Numbered from the stretch's first letter, positions 16,006-25,149 are shown. The stretch is DNA of 64,000 bases from Nonomuraea sp. SBT364 (GCF_001083785.1 NZ_LAVL01000013.1:29190-93189); one strand, 5' to 3'. The notes: generated by a model not told the origin, from the sequence alone. Made by a program: numbers and translations.

Positions 16006-16009
16006 CCAC

Positions 16010-16038
16010 TTAACACAGGATTCCGCCCGGGTTATGTT
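16010..16038 (+). promoter_or_regulatory. Promoter of the DesK/DesR pair, probably leaderless
   Basis: -35 TTAACA (16010-16015), 17-bp spacer, -10 TATGTT (16033-16038). ATG 16048 lies 9 nt after the -10, so transcription would start at or next to the start codon. Confidence 0.65.
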
Positions 16039-16047
16039 GTGATCATC

Positions 16048-17100
16048 ATGGTCGCGTCAGGCTGGATCAACCGGCTCTTCGCCATCCTTTTCACCGCGCC
16101 GCTCTGGTCCATCGCCGTCCGGGCACGGTCGGCGGGGGAGCTGGCGGCCATCGTGGCCTTCGGCGCCGCCTACGTGTTCACCTACGGATGGGTGTCCCAT
16201 CGCGGGGTCGCGGCCCGGGCCTGGTGCTGCGTGGCGGTGACGGCGCTGGCCGGGGTCGTCGTCCTCGGCCACGGGCACCACGCGCTCTGCTTCAGCTTCC
16301 CGGTCGCGCTGTTCGCGATCATGATGCCGGGGCTGTGGGCGGTGGCCGCCGCCGGGTCGCTGGCGGCGGCCGTCGTGGTGGCCGACAGCCTGCTGCGGGG
16401 CTCGGTCGACGCGAAACTCATGATGATGCTCGTCGTGGTGCTGACCGCGCTGGCCATCCACGGCTTCCTCCGGCTGACCCACCAGTTGCGTACGGCCAAC
16501 GCCACCATCGCCCGGCTGGCCGTGGACGAGGACCGCCGGAGGCTGGCCCGCGACCTGCACGACTCGGTGGGCTCCTCGCTGACCACGATCTCGGTGAAGG
16601 CCGGGCTGGTGCGCAGGCTGCTGGAGGAGGGGGCGCACGACAAGGCGCGGACCGAGGTCGCGGACGTGGAACGGCTGAGCCGGCAGGCCCTGCACGACGT
16701 GCGTTCCTCCGTCGCGGGCAACCACGCGCTGTCGCTGGCCGGGGCGCTGACGACGGCGCGGGACGCGCTGGTGGCCGCCGGGATCACGCCCGACCTGCCC
16801 CGGGAGGCCCCCGAGGTGCCGGTGACCTGCGAGCAGATCTTCGCCTACACGCTGCTGGAAGGCGTGACGAACGTGATCAGGCACAGCGGCGCGGGCCGGT
16901 GCCGGGTCAGGCTGGGGCCGACGTTCGTGGAGATCCGCGACGACGGCGTCGGCCACGCGGACGGCGCGCCGGGGACCGGGCAGAGCCTTGCCGGGCAGGG
17001 CCTGACCGGGCTGGCCGGCCGGCTGGCGGCCATCGGCGGCACGCTGGAGGCCGGTCCGGTCGCCCGCGGCTACCGGTTACGGGCGGAGTGCCCGCAATGA
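16048..17100 (+). CDS. DesK-type sensor histidine kinase
   Basis: 350 residues. Five or six N-terminal spans (to about residue 145) form the sensor, followed by a coiled helix and HisKA_3 with the phosphorylated His in 'RRLARDLHDSVGSS', then an HATPase domain ('GVTNVIRHSGA', 'DDGVG', 'GLTGLAGRL'). This is the DesK class, often sensing membrane state. ATG 16048 is chosen from the promoter position; GTG 16039 is in frame and also possible. The stop overlaps the regulator start. Confidence 0.88.
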   Translation: MVASGWINRLFAILFTAPLWSIAVRARSAGELAAIVAFGAAYVFTYGWVSHRGVAARAWCCVAVTALAGVVVLGHGHHALCFSFPVALFAIMMPGLWAVAAAGSLAAAVVVADSLLRGSVDAKLMMMLVVVLTALAIHGFLRLTHQLRTANATIARLAVDEDRRRLARDLHDSVGSSLTTISVKAGLVRRLLEEGAHDKARTEVADVERLSRQALHDVRSSVAGNHALSLAGALTTARDALVAAGITPDLPREAPEVPVTCEQIFAYTLLEGVTNVIRHSGAGRCRVRLGPTFVEIRDDGVGHADGAPGTGQSLAGQGLTGLAGRLAAIGGTLEAGPVARGYRLRAECPQ

Positions 17101-17696
17101 TCAAAGTGCTGCTCGCCGACGACCAGACGCTGCTGCGCCGCGCGCTGGCCGCGCTGCTGCGGCTGGAGCGCGACCTGGAGGTCGTGGGCGAGGCCGGGGA
17201 CGGCGACGAGGCGCTGGCCGGGGCCGCCCAGCTGCGCCCCGACGTGGTGCTGCTCGACATCCAGATGCCCGGCAGGGACGGCCTGACCACCATCGCCGGG
17301 CTGACCGCGCTCGGCTGCCGGGTGATCATGCTGACGACGTTCGGCAGGCCCGGCTACCTGAGCAGGGCGATGGAGTCGGGCGCTGCCGGGTTCGTGGTCA
17401 AGGACATCTCCCCCGAAGGGCTCGTCGAGACGATCAGGAAGGTGCACGCGGGGCTGCGCGTCGTGGATCCCGTGCTGGCCGCCGAGTCGCTGGCCGGCGG
17501 CGCCAGCCCGCTCACCTGCCGGGAGCGGGAGATCCTGCTGGCCGCCGCCGACGGCGGCACCGTCACCGATCTGGCCCGCCAGTTCTGCCTGACGGAGGGC
17601 ACGGTGCGCAACCACCTGTCGGCGGCCATCGGCAAGACCGGTGCCCGCACCCGCGCCGAGGCCGTCCGCATCGCCGACCAGCGCGGCTGGCTGTAG
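17097..17696 (+). CDS. NarL/LuxR-family response regulator (DesR type)
   Basis: 199 residues: receiver with 'LLADDQ' and phosphoacceptor Asp54 in 'VVLLDIQMP', Lys in 'GFVVKDI', then a LuxR-type helix-turn-helix ('LTCREREILLAAADGGTVTDLARQFCLTEGTVRNHLSAAIGK'). It is coupled to the kinase (ATGA overlap) and probably activates the ABC-2 exporter genes upstream through the TGACAGGTG repeats. Converges on the CU044_5270-type gene with a 2-bp gap. Confidence 0.92.
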   Translation: MIKVLLADDQTLLRRALAALLRLERDLEVVGEAGDGDEALAGAAQLRPDVVLLDIQMPGRDGLTTIAGLTALGCRVIMLTTFGRPGYLSRAMESGAAGFVVKDISPEGLVETIRKVHAGLRVVDPVLAAESLAGGASPLTCREREILLAAADGGTVTDLARQFCLTEGTVRNHLSAAIGKTGARTRAEAVRIADQRGWL

Positions 17697-17698
17697 CG

Positions 17699-18592
17699 TC
17701 AGGGCACCTGGCCGGCCTCGTCCACCAGCCCCGAGGCCAGCATCGGCAGGGCGAACACCTCACCGCCGCGCACGGTCTTCCAGCCCAGGTAGTCGTAGTC
17801 GACCGGGTCGAGGATCGTGTAGCCCCTGCCCGCCTCCCCCAGGTCGAGCACCACGCCGAGGCCCGTGCGCCCGCCGCCGGTGTCGACGTTCTCCTCGATC
17901 CGGACGTTCGGGATCTTCGCCATCGCCCGGAACATCGCCGCCGCCTTCTCCGGCGGGATGATCGGCCCGAACTTCAGGTACCACTGGATCGTGCCGAAGG
18001 CGTTCACGTCGGCCTCGGTGCCCGGCGGGCACTCCGGCTGGCAGATGGAGCCGGCCCTGGAGTCGATCGTCCGCATGTGCGCCAGCAGCTCGTCCGGGTC
18101 GTCGGGGAAGCTCTCCAGCTCGGCCTGCGTCTTGATGGGGTTCGTCGGCCCCTTCTCCCCCTTGCCGATCTTGAGTTCGCCCCCGGGTTCCCTGATGGCC
18201 GTCCGCTTGCCGTCCATCCGGTGCCACGACTCGTACACGGGCAGGGTGGGGACCGGCTGGCCCTCCTTCTTGTAGATCCACTGGTCAGGCCGGATGTCCG
18301 GCATCTCGGACTTCTCGGCCACGAGTGCTGCGTCCTCCAGTACGGTGGCCGCGCTGGGCCGCGCCGCTGAGGGCGGCACGGGCGGCTCGCCGGCCCGCAG
18401 GACGGTGACGGCGGCCGCCGCCAGCCCGAGCGCCCCCACCAGGGCCACCCCCAGCCGCCAGCGGGCGCGCCGCTTCCCGACCGGGACGGCCTGCGCCCGG
18501 ACGACCGACAGCAGCCGGGCCTCCTCGGCGCGTACGTCCAGGTCGCGGGGCACTTCGTCGCGCAGCCCGGTGAGCAGATCCATCTCATCCAT
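17699..18592 (-). CDS. CU044_5270 family membrane-anchored protein
   Basis: 297 residues: a cytoplasmic N-terminus ('LLTGLRDEVPRDLDVRAEEARLLSVV'), one span at about 49-68, and a large outside domain with 'QWIYKKEGQPVPTLPVYESWHRMDG' and 'YDYLGWKTVRGGEVFALPMLASGLVDEAGQVP'. This is the CU044_5270 family, found next to ECF sigma factors in actinobacteria. The N-terminal cytoplasmic part plus the outer sensor-like domain suggest an anti-sigma-like role, which is inference. Overlaps the sigma gene by 8 bp. Confidence 0.75.
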   Translation of the reverse strand: MDEMDLLTGLRDEVPRDLDVRAEEARLLSVVRAQAVPVGKRRARWRLGVALVGALGLAAAAVTVLRAGEPPVPPSAARPSAATVLEDAALVAEKSEMPDIRPDQWIYKKEGQPVPTLPVYESWHRMDGKRTAIREPGGELKIGKGEKGPTNPIKTQAELESFPDDPDELLAHMRTIDSRAGSICQPECPPGTEADVNAFGTIQWYLKFGPIIPPEKAAAMFRAMAKIPNVRIEENVDTGGGRTGLGVVLDLGEAGRGYTILDPVDYDYLGWKTVRGGEVFALPMLASGLVDEAGQVP

Positions 18593-19196
18593 GTCCGTAC
18601 TCCTCGCTCGTAGCGGTGGGATCGGCGTCGCCCAGTGCCCGGCGCAGTTTCTCCCGGGCCCGGAAGACCCGTGAGCGCACCGTCCCCACGGCCACCCCGA
18701 GCGACCTGGCCGCGTCCTCGTAGCTGAACTCGCCCCACGCCACCAGCAGCAGCGCGTCCCGGTGCCCGGCGGGCAGGGCGGCGAGCGCGGCGGCCAGCCG
18801 GCCGCGCACCTCGCCGGCCGCCACCCGGCCCTCGACCCGGTCGGTGAACGGTTCCACCACCGGGTCGGCCCCCGTACGGCTCAGCGCCCGGTAGAGGGTG
18901 ATCTCGCTGCGGCGGTGCCTGCCGATGAGGTTGGTCGCGATCCCGTACAACCAGGGCCGCGCGTCGGCGCGGGTCAGGTCGTACGTGCCGCGCTGCCGGA
19001 AGGCCGCCGTGAACGTCTCCGCCACGATGTCCTCGGCCGCCTCCAGGCCCAGCCTGCGGACCACGTACCGCTTGAGCGCGGGCGCGTGACGGGTGAACAG
19101 GACGGCGAACGCCTCGGGATCGTGCCGGGAGCGCGCGATCACCTCGGCGTCACCGCCCGTCCCGGGCTCGGCGAGCGGCGAGCGCTGTTGTGGCAT
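18585..19196 (-). CDS. ECF RNA polymerase sigma factor
   Basis: 203 residues with region 2 ('FAVLFTRHAPALKRYVVRRLGLEAAEDIVAETFTAAFRQR...ARPWLYGIATNLIGRHRRSE') and region 4 ('LPAGHRDALLLVAWGEFSYEDAARSLGVAVGTVRSRVFRAREKLRRAL'). ATG 19196 follows AAAGG. It overlaps the CU044_5270-type gene, forming a two-gene unit. No anti-sigma with a zinc motif is present, so the membrane protein is the likely partner. Confidence 0.9.
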   Translation of the reverse strand: MPQQRSPLAEPGTGGDAEVIARSRHDPEAFAVLFTRHAPALKRYVVRRLGLEAAEDIVAETFTAAFRQRGTYDLTRADARPWLYGIATNLIGRHRRSEITLYRALSRTGADPVVEPFTDRVEGRVAAGEVRGRLAAALAALPAGHRDALLLVAWGEFSYEDAARSLGVAVGTVRSRVFRAREKLRRALGDADPTATSEEYGHG

Positions 19197-19266
19197 CTGG
19201 AGGACCTTTCGGGGTGGGCACTGACATCAGTGATTGCCACCCCGCGCGGTCACGGTTCCCGCTTTC

Positions 19267-20082
19267 TCACGAAAAAGTACGAACAGCCTCCAGGCAGCGC
19301 TCCACCACCGGGCGCGGGTCGAAGGCGTACGACCCGTCGCCGAACAGCTCGAACGTCATCGCTCCCCGGTAGCCACGGCGCTCCAGCGCCTCCAGGTAGT
19401 CGCCCAGCGGCAGCTCGCCGTCGCCCCAGGCCAGATGCCCGGCCGGGCTCCCGTCGATGAGGTGCACGTGGCGAACCCGGTCGCCGAGCGCGTCGAAGTA
19501 GTCGTCCACGCTGTCCCCCGCCGTCGCCATGCCGACGGTGTCGAGCACCGCGCCCAGGTTCGGCGCGCCGATCTCGTCCAGCATCCTGCCCAGCGTGCGG
19601 GCGTTGTTGACCAGGTTGGACTCCACCCGCTGGAGCGGTTCGAGCACGCAGGTGACGCCCAGCGTGCCCGCGTAGCCGGCGATGTCCCCGATGGCGTCCA
19701 CCGAGCGCCGCCAGGCGGCCTCGACCGGCTCGTCCTCGAACCCGCGCCCCGGCGTGAGCAGCAGCAGCTCGGCCCCCAGCTCGACGCAGAGCTCGGCGGC
19801 CCGGCGGAACATGGCGACGCTGTCGGCCCGCATCCAGGTGACCGGCGAGGCCACGTTGACCGGATACATCACCTGCTCGGGCGTGAGGCAGCGCACCCGC
19901 AACCCGCGCGACTCGGCCTGCCGCCGGACGGCCCGCGCCTCGGCGTCGCTCACCCGGGGCACGTGCAGGTGCGGCGCGATCCCCCACAGCTCCAGCTCCG
20001 TACGGCCGAGGTCGGCCGCGTCGTCGAGGAACCGCTCGAACGGCAGGTGCTGGTAGGAGAAGTTCGATCCGGTGATGTTCAC
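19267..20082 (-). CDS. frlC: Sugar phosphate isomerase/epimerase, FrlC-like
   Basis: 271 residues with the xylose-isomerase-like TIM barrel. Likely metal ligands are Glu in 'CVLEPLQ', Asp in 'AVLDTVGM', His in 'HVHLIDGSP' and the last Glu in 'MTFELFG'. In enteric bacteria FrlC interconverts psicoselysine and fructoselysine. The FrlC call rests on context with the deglycase and kinase. GTG 20082 starts 1 bp after the permease stop, so it is the last gene of the minus-strand operon. Confidence 0.75.
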   Translation of the reverse strand: MNITGSNFSYQHLPFERFLDDAADLGRTELELWGIAPHLHVPRVSDAEARAVRRQAESRGLRVRCLTPEQVMYPVNVASPVTWMRADSVAMFRRAAELCVELGAELLLLTPGRGFEDEPVEAAWRRSVDAIGDIAGYAGTLGVTCVLEPLQRVESNLVNNARTLGRMLDEIGAPNLGAVLDTVGMATAGDSVDDYFDALGDRVRHVHLIDGSPAGHLAWGDGELPLGDYLEALERRGYRGAMTFELFGDGSYAFDPRPVVERCLEAVRTFS

Positions 20083-20083
20083 G

Positions 20084-20917
20084 CTATTTCCCAATCCCGT
20101 CCGCGAGGCCCTTGACGATGTAACGCTGACCGAAAAGGAACAGAAGCACCACCGGCACGGCAGCGATGACCATACCGGCGAACACGACGGGGAACTCGGT
20201 CCCGTGCTTGCTCATCAGGCTGGTCAGCCCGACGGGCAGCGTCTGCACGCCGCTGCCGCTGGTGAACACCATCGCGAACAGGTACTCGTTCCAGGTGAAG
20301 AGGATCTGCAGCAGCACCACCGAGGTGATGATCGGCTTGCACATCGGCAGGATGATCCGCCAGAACGCGGTCCACCGCCCCGCCCCGTCCATCTCCGCCG
20401 CCTCGTCCACCTCACGCGGCAGATCGATCATGTACGCGCGGATGAGGAACGTCGTGAACGGGATCCGGAACGCCGTGTAGAGGATCAGCAGCGCCCAGAA
20501 GCTGTTGTAGAGCCCCATCGACTGGAACATCTTGACCAGCGGCACCAGCGCCACGGTCGGCGCCAGCATCAGCCCGCCGAGGATCAGCCCGGTGAACACC
20601 TTGTTGAGCGGGATGGCCACCCGCGTCAGCCCGTAGGCGGCCCACGCGCTGACGAACACGGTGGCGACCGTCGAGGTCACCGTCACCAGCACGCTGGTGG
20701 TGAGATAGCCGCTCACCCCCCGGTTCCACGCCTTGGCGTAGTTGCCGAAGCTCCAGTCCACCGGCAGCGCGAACGGGTCGCCGAACAGCTCGGCGTTGGT
20801 CTTGAACCCGTTGAGCACCATCCACAGCAGGGGATAGACCACGACGACCACGAGCGCGAGCAGGAACGCCCACATGAACAGGCGCGCGATCACGCCCGCG
20901 AAGCTCAGCCGGCTCAC
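20084..20917 (-). CDS. ABC sugar permease (MalG type)
   Basis: 277 residues, six spans, with the conserved 'EVDEAAEMDGAGRWTAFWRIILPMCKP' EAA loop that contacts the ATPase. The N-terminus has one span and a short 'GFKTNAELFGDP' segment typical of the MalG-like member of a permease pair. GTG 20917 overlaps the previous stop (GTGA). No ATPase is encoded here, so a shared MsiK-like ATPase is probably used, as in other actinobacterial CUT1 systems. Confidence 0.9.
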   Translation of the reverse strand: MSRLSFAGVIARLFMWAFLLALVVVVVYPLLWMVLNGFKTNAELFGDPFALPVDWSFGNYAKAWNRGVSGYLTTSVLVTVTSTVATVFVSAWAAYGLTRVAIPLNKVFTGLILGGLMLAPTVALVPLVKMFQSMGLYNSFWALLILYTAFRIPFTTFLIRAYMIDLPREVDEAAEMDGAGRWTAFWRIILPMCKPIITSVVLLQILFTWNEYLFAMVFTSGSGVQTLPVGLTSLMSKHGTEFPVVFAGMVIAAVPVVLLFLFGQRYIVKGLADGIGK

Positions 20918-21789
20918 CACTCCACCCTTCTCCTGCTGGTCACCCAGAGCTGCGCCAGCGCCACCGCGAGCGTGAGCACGAACAGCACCGTCGCGATGGC
21001 CGCCGCGTAGCCGAAGTCGTTGCGCACGAACCCGCTGCGGTACAGCCACGTGCCCAGCACCTGCGTCGAGTTGTCCGGCCCGCCGCCGGTCATCACCATG
21101 ACCTCGTTGAACACCTGGAACGCGCCCGAGATCGTGACCATGGTCATCAGCCCGGTCATCTCCCGCACCAGCGGCAGCGTCACGCTGAAGAAGCGGCGCA
21201 CCGGCCCGGTCCCGTCGATGGCGGCGGCCCCGTAGATCTCCGACGGGATGCGCTGGATCGCCACCGCGAACAGCAGCGTCGAGTAGCCGAACCCCTGCCA
21301 CTGGCTCATCGCGATGACGGCGAGCATGGCGGTGCTCTCCTGGCCGAGCCAGGCCTGGGCCAGGTGGCCGAGCCCCGCCGCGTCGAGCGCGTGGTTCAGC
21401 ACTCCGAGGTTGGGCTCGTACAGGAAGTAGAACAGCAGGCCCGCGACGGTCAGCGAGATCGCCGACGGGATGAAGTAGACCACCCGCAGGCCGCGCCGCC
21501 ACCGCTCGGAGCGGACGCTCTCGATGAGCGCGGCCAGCACGAGCGCGCCGAACACCTGGACGGCGACGGAGATCGCCGCGTAGAGCAGGTTGTTGCCGAG
21601 GGAGGACCAGAAGACCGGGTCGTCGAGGAGCTTGCGATAGTTGTCCAGGCCGACGTACTGCCGGCTGCCGCTGTAGATGTCCCATTCCAGCGTGCTGAAG
21701 CCGAAGTTCTGCACCAGCGGCAGGTAGACGAACACGCCGACGAGGACGAGCGCGGGGACGACCCAGGCCAGGCGGATGATGGCGCGCAC
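20914..21789 (-). CDS. ABC sugar permease (MalF type)
   Basis: 291 residues, six spans, EAA loop 'IPSEIYGAAAIDGTGPVRRFFSVTLPLVR' and a 'MTGGGPDNSTQVLGTWLYRSGF' stretch typical of MalF-like CUT1 permeases. It lies between the binding protein and the second permease. The substrate from context is an Amadori compound such as fructoselysine. Confidence 0.9.
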   Translation of the reverse strand: MRAIIRLAWVVPALVLVGVFVYLPLVQNFGFSTLEWDIYSGSRQYVGLDNYRKLLDDPVFWSSLGNNLLYAAISVAVQVFGALVLAALIESVRSERWRRGLRVVYFIPSAISLTVAGLLFYFLYEPNLGVLNHALDAAGLGHLAQAWLGQESTAMLAVIAMSQWQGFGYSTLLFAVAIQRIPSEIYGAAAIDGTGPVRRFFSVTLPLVREMTGLMTMVTISGAFQVFNEVMVMTGGGPDNSTQVLGTWLYRSGFVRNDFGYAAAIATVLFVLTLAVALAQLWVTSRRRVEW

Positions 21790-21798
21790 CGGCTCGTC

Positions 21799-23121
21799 CT
21801 ACCTGGCTGACGCCGAGGCCTGGCGCACGCTGTCGAGCACCTGCTCGGGGGTCTTGCCGCCGCTGATGAGCGCCTCGCCGCCGGACAGCCACGCGTCGGC
21901 GACCTCGGGCACCGTGACGGTGTCGAGCCAGATGGCCAGCCCGGACGCCTTGTTGACCAGGTCGATGCCCTCGTGGACGGCCTTGCTGGAGGTCTCGGGA
22001 GTGACGGCGCCGACGACGGTGCTCGGCTGGCCGTACGGGGGCGCGGAGAGGGTCTTGGCGTTCTTCGCGTCGGTCACGAACTTCATGAAGTCGACGGCCA
22101 GCGCGGCTCGCGGGGACCGGGCGTTGATCAGGTAGCCCTCGGGCGCGCCCTCGATCACCTTCGGGTCGCCCGCCGCGCCCTGGGGGACCGGCAGCGGGAA
22201 GATGCCGAAGTCGGCGGGCTTGACGACCTTGCCGGCGGTGGCGTTGTCGAACTCCAGGATCTCCTGGTAGTACATGGCCGCCTTGCCGTTGGAGAACGCC
22301 TCCTGCGCCGAGCTGTAGAGCACGCCGTTGGTGCCCTCGCGGGTGTCGGTGCACTGGTCGACCAGCGTCTTGAACTGCTTGAGCGAGGCCACGTAGCCGG
22401 GATGGTCGAGCTTGGCCGTCGCCGGCGCGAAGTCGGCGCGCAGCGTCTCGGGCGGCACGTTGTAGGCGAAGAGCTGCTGCAGGTAGTGCAGCGCGGGCCA
22501 GCCGTCCTTGTTGCCGAACGTGATCGGCTCGTAGCCGGCCTTCCGCAGCGTGGCGCAGCTGCCGATCAGCTCCTCGAACGTCTTCGGCACCTCGATCCCG
22601 GCCTTGGCGAAGGCGCCCTTGTTGTAGCCCATGAACTTGCCGTTGTTGTAGAGCGGGATGCCGTAGTACTTGCCGTCGTAGGCGAAGGCCGACAGCGACG
22701 CCTGGCTGAACGTCTTGCCCCACGCGGTGCCGGGGCCGATCACCTTGGTGAGGTCGGCGGCCCGGCCGCCGCGCACGTAGTTCTCGGCCCAGTTGCCGGT
22801 CCAGGTGAAGAAGATGTCCGGCAGCGCGTTCGAGGCGGTCAGGGTCTTGATCTTGTCCTTGATGCTCTGGTCGGTCTCCTGGATGAGCTCGACCTTCACC
22901 TCGGGATGCGCGCGCCGGTACTCGGCGGCGAGTTCCTCGAAGTAGGGGCTCAGCGGTTCCCCGGCGAACTTGGTCAGGATGCTCAGGGTCCCGGAGAACT
23001 CGGGCGTGGCGGCGACGTCGGCTGCCGCGGGAGCCGGGGCCGACTCGCCTGCGCAGCCTGCGAGGGTGAGCACCGAGGTCCCGACGAGTGCCGCGAGCGT
23101 CGTCAGAGCGCGAGAGCGCAT
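21799..23121 (-). CDS. Extracellular solute-binding lipoprotein (family 1)
   Basis: 440 residues. Signal peptide with lipobox 'TLAGC' (Cys23), then a bilobed CUT1 binding domain: 'LSILTKFAGEPLSPYFEELAAEYRRAHPEVKVELI' and 'LPDIFFTWTGNWAENYVRGG'. ATG 23121 follows AAAGGAAG. First gene of the operon that continues with two permeases and the epimerase, and divergent from the deglycase gene. A palindromic operator lies 48-63 bp upstream. It most resembles oligosaccharide-binding proteins, so the actual ligand remains open. Confidence 0.9.
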   Translation of the reverse strand: MRSRALTTLAALVGTSVLTLAGCAGESAPAPAAADVAATPEFSGTLSILTKFAGEPLSPYFEELAAEYRRAHPEVKVELIQETDQSIKDKIKTLTASNALPDIFFTWTGNWAENYVRGGRAADLTKVIGPGTAWGKTFSQASLSAFAYDGKYYGIPLYNNGKFMGYNKGAFAKAGIEVPKTFEELIGSCATLRKAGYEPITFGNKDGWPALHYLQQLFAYNVPPETLRADFAPATAKLDHPGYVASLKQFKTLVDQCTDTREGTNGVLYSSAQEAFSNGKAAMYYQEILEFDNATAGKVVKPADFGIFPLPVPQGAAGDPKVIEGAPEGYLINARSPRAALAVDFMKFVTDAKNAKTLSAPPYGQPSTVVGAVTPETSSKAVHEGIDLVNKASGLAIWLDTVTVPEVADAWLSGGEALISGGKTPEQVLDSVRQASASAR

Positions 23122-23168
23122 GGGCTTCCTTTCTCTCGGAGCTGGTGTCGAGCGACACTACAGCGATC

Positions 23169-23184
23169 CTGATACCGGTACCAG
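23169..23184. promoter_or_regulatory. LacI-type operator 1 in the divergent frl promoter region
   Basis: CTGATACCGGTACCAG is a 16-bp near-perfect palindrome centred on CCGG, as LacI/GalR proteins bind. It lies upstream of the binding-protein gene. Confidence 0.8.
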
Positions 23185-23257
23185 ACCTGAATCCAAGATC
23201 TTCTGTTTGCCGACGTGTTGACGGCTTCGTATGGGATGTGCCAGCGTGACCTCCGCG

Positions 23258-23271
23258 TGATACCGGTATCA
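23258..23271. promoter_or_regulatory. LacI-type operator 2 in the divergent frl promoter region
   Basis: TGATACCGGTATCA is a perfect 14-bp palindrome with the same core as operator 1, 87 bp centre to centre, just before the deglycase start. The pair could support DNA looping. Confidence 0.8.
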
Positions 23272-23290
23272 GGTTGAAAGGACGCGCAAC

Positions 23291-24292
23291 ATGCTCAAAT
23301 TCGATGAGCCGGAGTTCATCAAGCAGGCCGCCAGCGCGGTGGCCCTGCGACCCAAGATCGAGGAGCTCGTCGATCGGCTGGTGGACGAGGGGTTCGACAA
23401 CCTGCTGCTGGTCGGCGCCGGCGGCACCTACGCGCAGATGTGGCCCTACGAGCACCTGGCCCGGCGCACGTCGGCGCTGAACGTGCGCTCGGCGATCGCG
23501 GCCGAGCTCGTCGTGACCGGTGACGCCGCACTCGGCGAGCGCACGGTGGCCGTCTTCACCTCGGTCACCGGCACCACCGACGACGTCGTGCGGGCCGTCG
23601 AGTACTGCCGGTCCAAGGGCGCCCGCACCGTCGGCTTCACCGGCTACGCCGACTCCCCCGTCGCCCAGAACGTCGACGAGGTGCTGCTCAGCGAGCCCAA
23701 GACGTGGCCGTTCGACTACCAGATGCTGCTGTTCATGGGCCGCCTGCTGGACCGCCGGGGCGAGTTCGACGGCTACGGAAAGCTCGCCCGCGAGCTGGCC
23801 GACATCCCGCGCGTCCTCGTCGAGGTCGCCGAGCAGGCCGAACCGGTGGCCGCCGCCTTCGCCGAGGCGCACAAGGACAGCGACTACCACTTCCTCATCG
23901 GCGGCGGGAACCTGTGGGGGTTCACATACCTCTACTCGATGTGCATCCTGGAGGAGATGCAGTGGCTGCGCACCACCCGGGTGCACAGCGCCGAGTTCTT
24001 CCACGGCTCGCTGGAGCTGCTCGAAGCCGGCACGAGCGTGCTGATCTTCCAGGGCGAGGACGAGTCCCGCCCGCTCACCGACCGCGCCATCGCCTTCGCC
24101 CGCCGCGTGTCGCAGGACGTCACGGTCTTCGACACCCGCGACTACCCGCTGAACGGCATCAGCCCCGAGTTCCGCGGCCTGCTCGGCCCGCTCGTCCTCG
24201 ACACCGTGCTGAGCCGCGTCAGCAAGCACCTGGAGCGGGTCCGTGACCATTCGCTCGACCTGCGCCGCTATTACCGGGTGATGGACTACTGA
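23291..24292 (+). CDS. frlB: SIS-domain deglycase, FrlB-like (fructoselysine 6-phosphate)
   Basis: 333 residues with two SIS folds: the first around 'LLLVGAGGTYAQMWPYEHLARR' and 'VAVFTSVTGTTDDVVRAVEYCRSKG', the second around 'YHFLIGGGNLWGFTYLYSMCILEEMQWL' with 'HSAEFFHGSLEL'. The conserved Glu-His 'SAEFFHG' matches the FrlB group that splits fructoselysine 6-phosphate to glucose 6-phosphate and lysine. The kinase in the next gene supports this over glutamine-fructose transaminase. Stop and next start overlap (TGATG). Confidence 0.85.
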   Translation: MLKFDEPEFIKQAASAVALRPKIEELVDRLVDEGFDNLLLVGAGGTYAQMWPYEHLARRTSALNVRSAIAAELVVTGDAALGERTVAVFTSVTGTTDDVVRAVEYCRSKGARTVGFTGYADSPVAQNVDEVLLSEPKTWPFDYQMLLFMGRLLDRRGEFDGYGKLARELADIPRVLVEVAEQAEPVAAAFAEAHKDSDYHFLIGGGNLWGFTYLYSMCILEEMQWLRTTRVHSAEFFHGSLELLEAGTSVLIFQGEDESRPLTDRAIAFARRVSQDVTVFDTRDYPLNGISPEFRGLLGPLVLDTVLSRVSKHLERVRDHSLDLRRYYRVMDY

Positions 24293-25137
24293 TGAAGGTG
24301 CTCGGCTTCGGCGACAACATCGTCGACCGGTTCCTCGACCGCGGCATCGACTATCCGGGCGGCAACAGCGTGAACGTGGCCGTGTTCGCCCGCCGCCTCG
24401 GCGTCGAAGCCGCCTACCTGGGAGTGTTCGGCGACGACGAGCTCGGGCCGTTCCTGCGCGGGTCGATCGCCGCCCAGGGGGTCGCCGTCGACCGGTGCGT
24501 GGTGCGGCCCGGCGAGACCGGCGTGTCACACCTGCGGGTCGACGACGGCGACCGCGTCTTCCTCGGCTGGAACGGCGGGGGAGTCACGGTACGCGAACCG
24601 CTCGTCCTGGACGCCGGGCTGGCCGCGTACGCCTCCTCCTTCGACCTGGTGCACTCCAGCGTCTACTCGCGCAGCGAGAGCGAACTGCCCAAGCTGCGCA
24701 CCCGGGTGAGCTACGACCTGTCCAGCGAGGACGAGTTCCGCACCCCCGCCTACCTGGACCGGATCTGCCCGCACGCGGACCTGGTCCTGCTGTCCTGCTC
24801 GCACCTGGACGTGGCCGCCACCGAGGCGCTGCTGGCGGAGGTGGTACGGCGCGGCGCGGGCATCGCGCTCGCCACCCGCGGGGTCGAGGGCGCGATCGCG
24901 CACGACGGCGAGGTCACCGTGTCGGCCGCCGCCCTGCCGGTGGACGAGCCGGTCGACACGATGGGCTGCGGGGACGCGTTCCTCGCCGGGTTCGCGGTCT
25001 CGCTGCTGCGCGCGGGCTGGGAACGGGCCGCGCTGGAGCCGGCGCTGCGTGACGGGGCGGCGGCCGCCTACGAGCAGTGCCTGGTCGAGGGCGCGTTCGG
25101 CGGCGGGCAGCCGATCTTGACTAGAATCGAGAAATGA
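24292..25137 (+). CDS. frlD: PfkB-family kinase, FrlD-like (fructoselysine 6-kinase)
   Basis: 281 residues. N-terminal 'GFGDNIVDRF' and 'YPGGNSVNVAVFARRLG' (substrate loop), C-terminal 'VDTMGCGDAFLAGFAVSLL' with the catalytic Asp. The usual DTxGAGD motif has Cys instead of Ala. The small size and 'GGN-VNVAV' match FrlD, which phosphorylates fructoselysine on C6 before FrlB. Related PfkB kinases use other sugars, so specificity rests on the neighbours. Confidence 0.85.
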   Translation: MKVLGFGDNIVDRFLDRGIDYPGGNSVNVAVFARRLGVEAAYLGVFGDDELGPFLRGSIAAQGVAVDRCVVRPGETGVSHLRVDDGDRVFLGWNGGGVTVREPLVLDAGLAAYASSFDLVHSSVYSRSESELPKLRTRVSYDLSSEDEFRTPAYLDRICPHADLVLLSCSHLDVAATEALLAEVVRRGAGIALATRGVEGAIAHDGEVTVSAAALPVDEPVDTMGCGDAFLAGFAVSLLRAGWERAALEPALRDGAAAAYEQCLVEGAFGGGQPILTRIEK

Positions 25138-25149
25138 GGGACGGCATCC

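Noticed and set aside
20084..24529. A continuous open frame of about 1480 codons on the minus strand
   Set aside because: It runs through the permease in the correct frame and then through other genes in wrong frames; the added part is Arg/Gly-rich shadow sequence caused by high GC.
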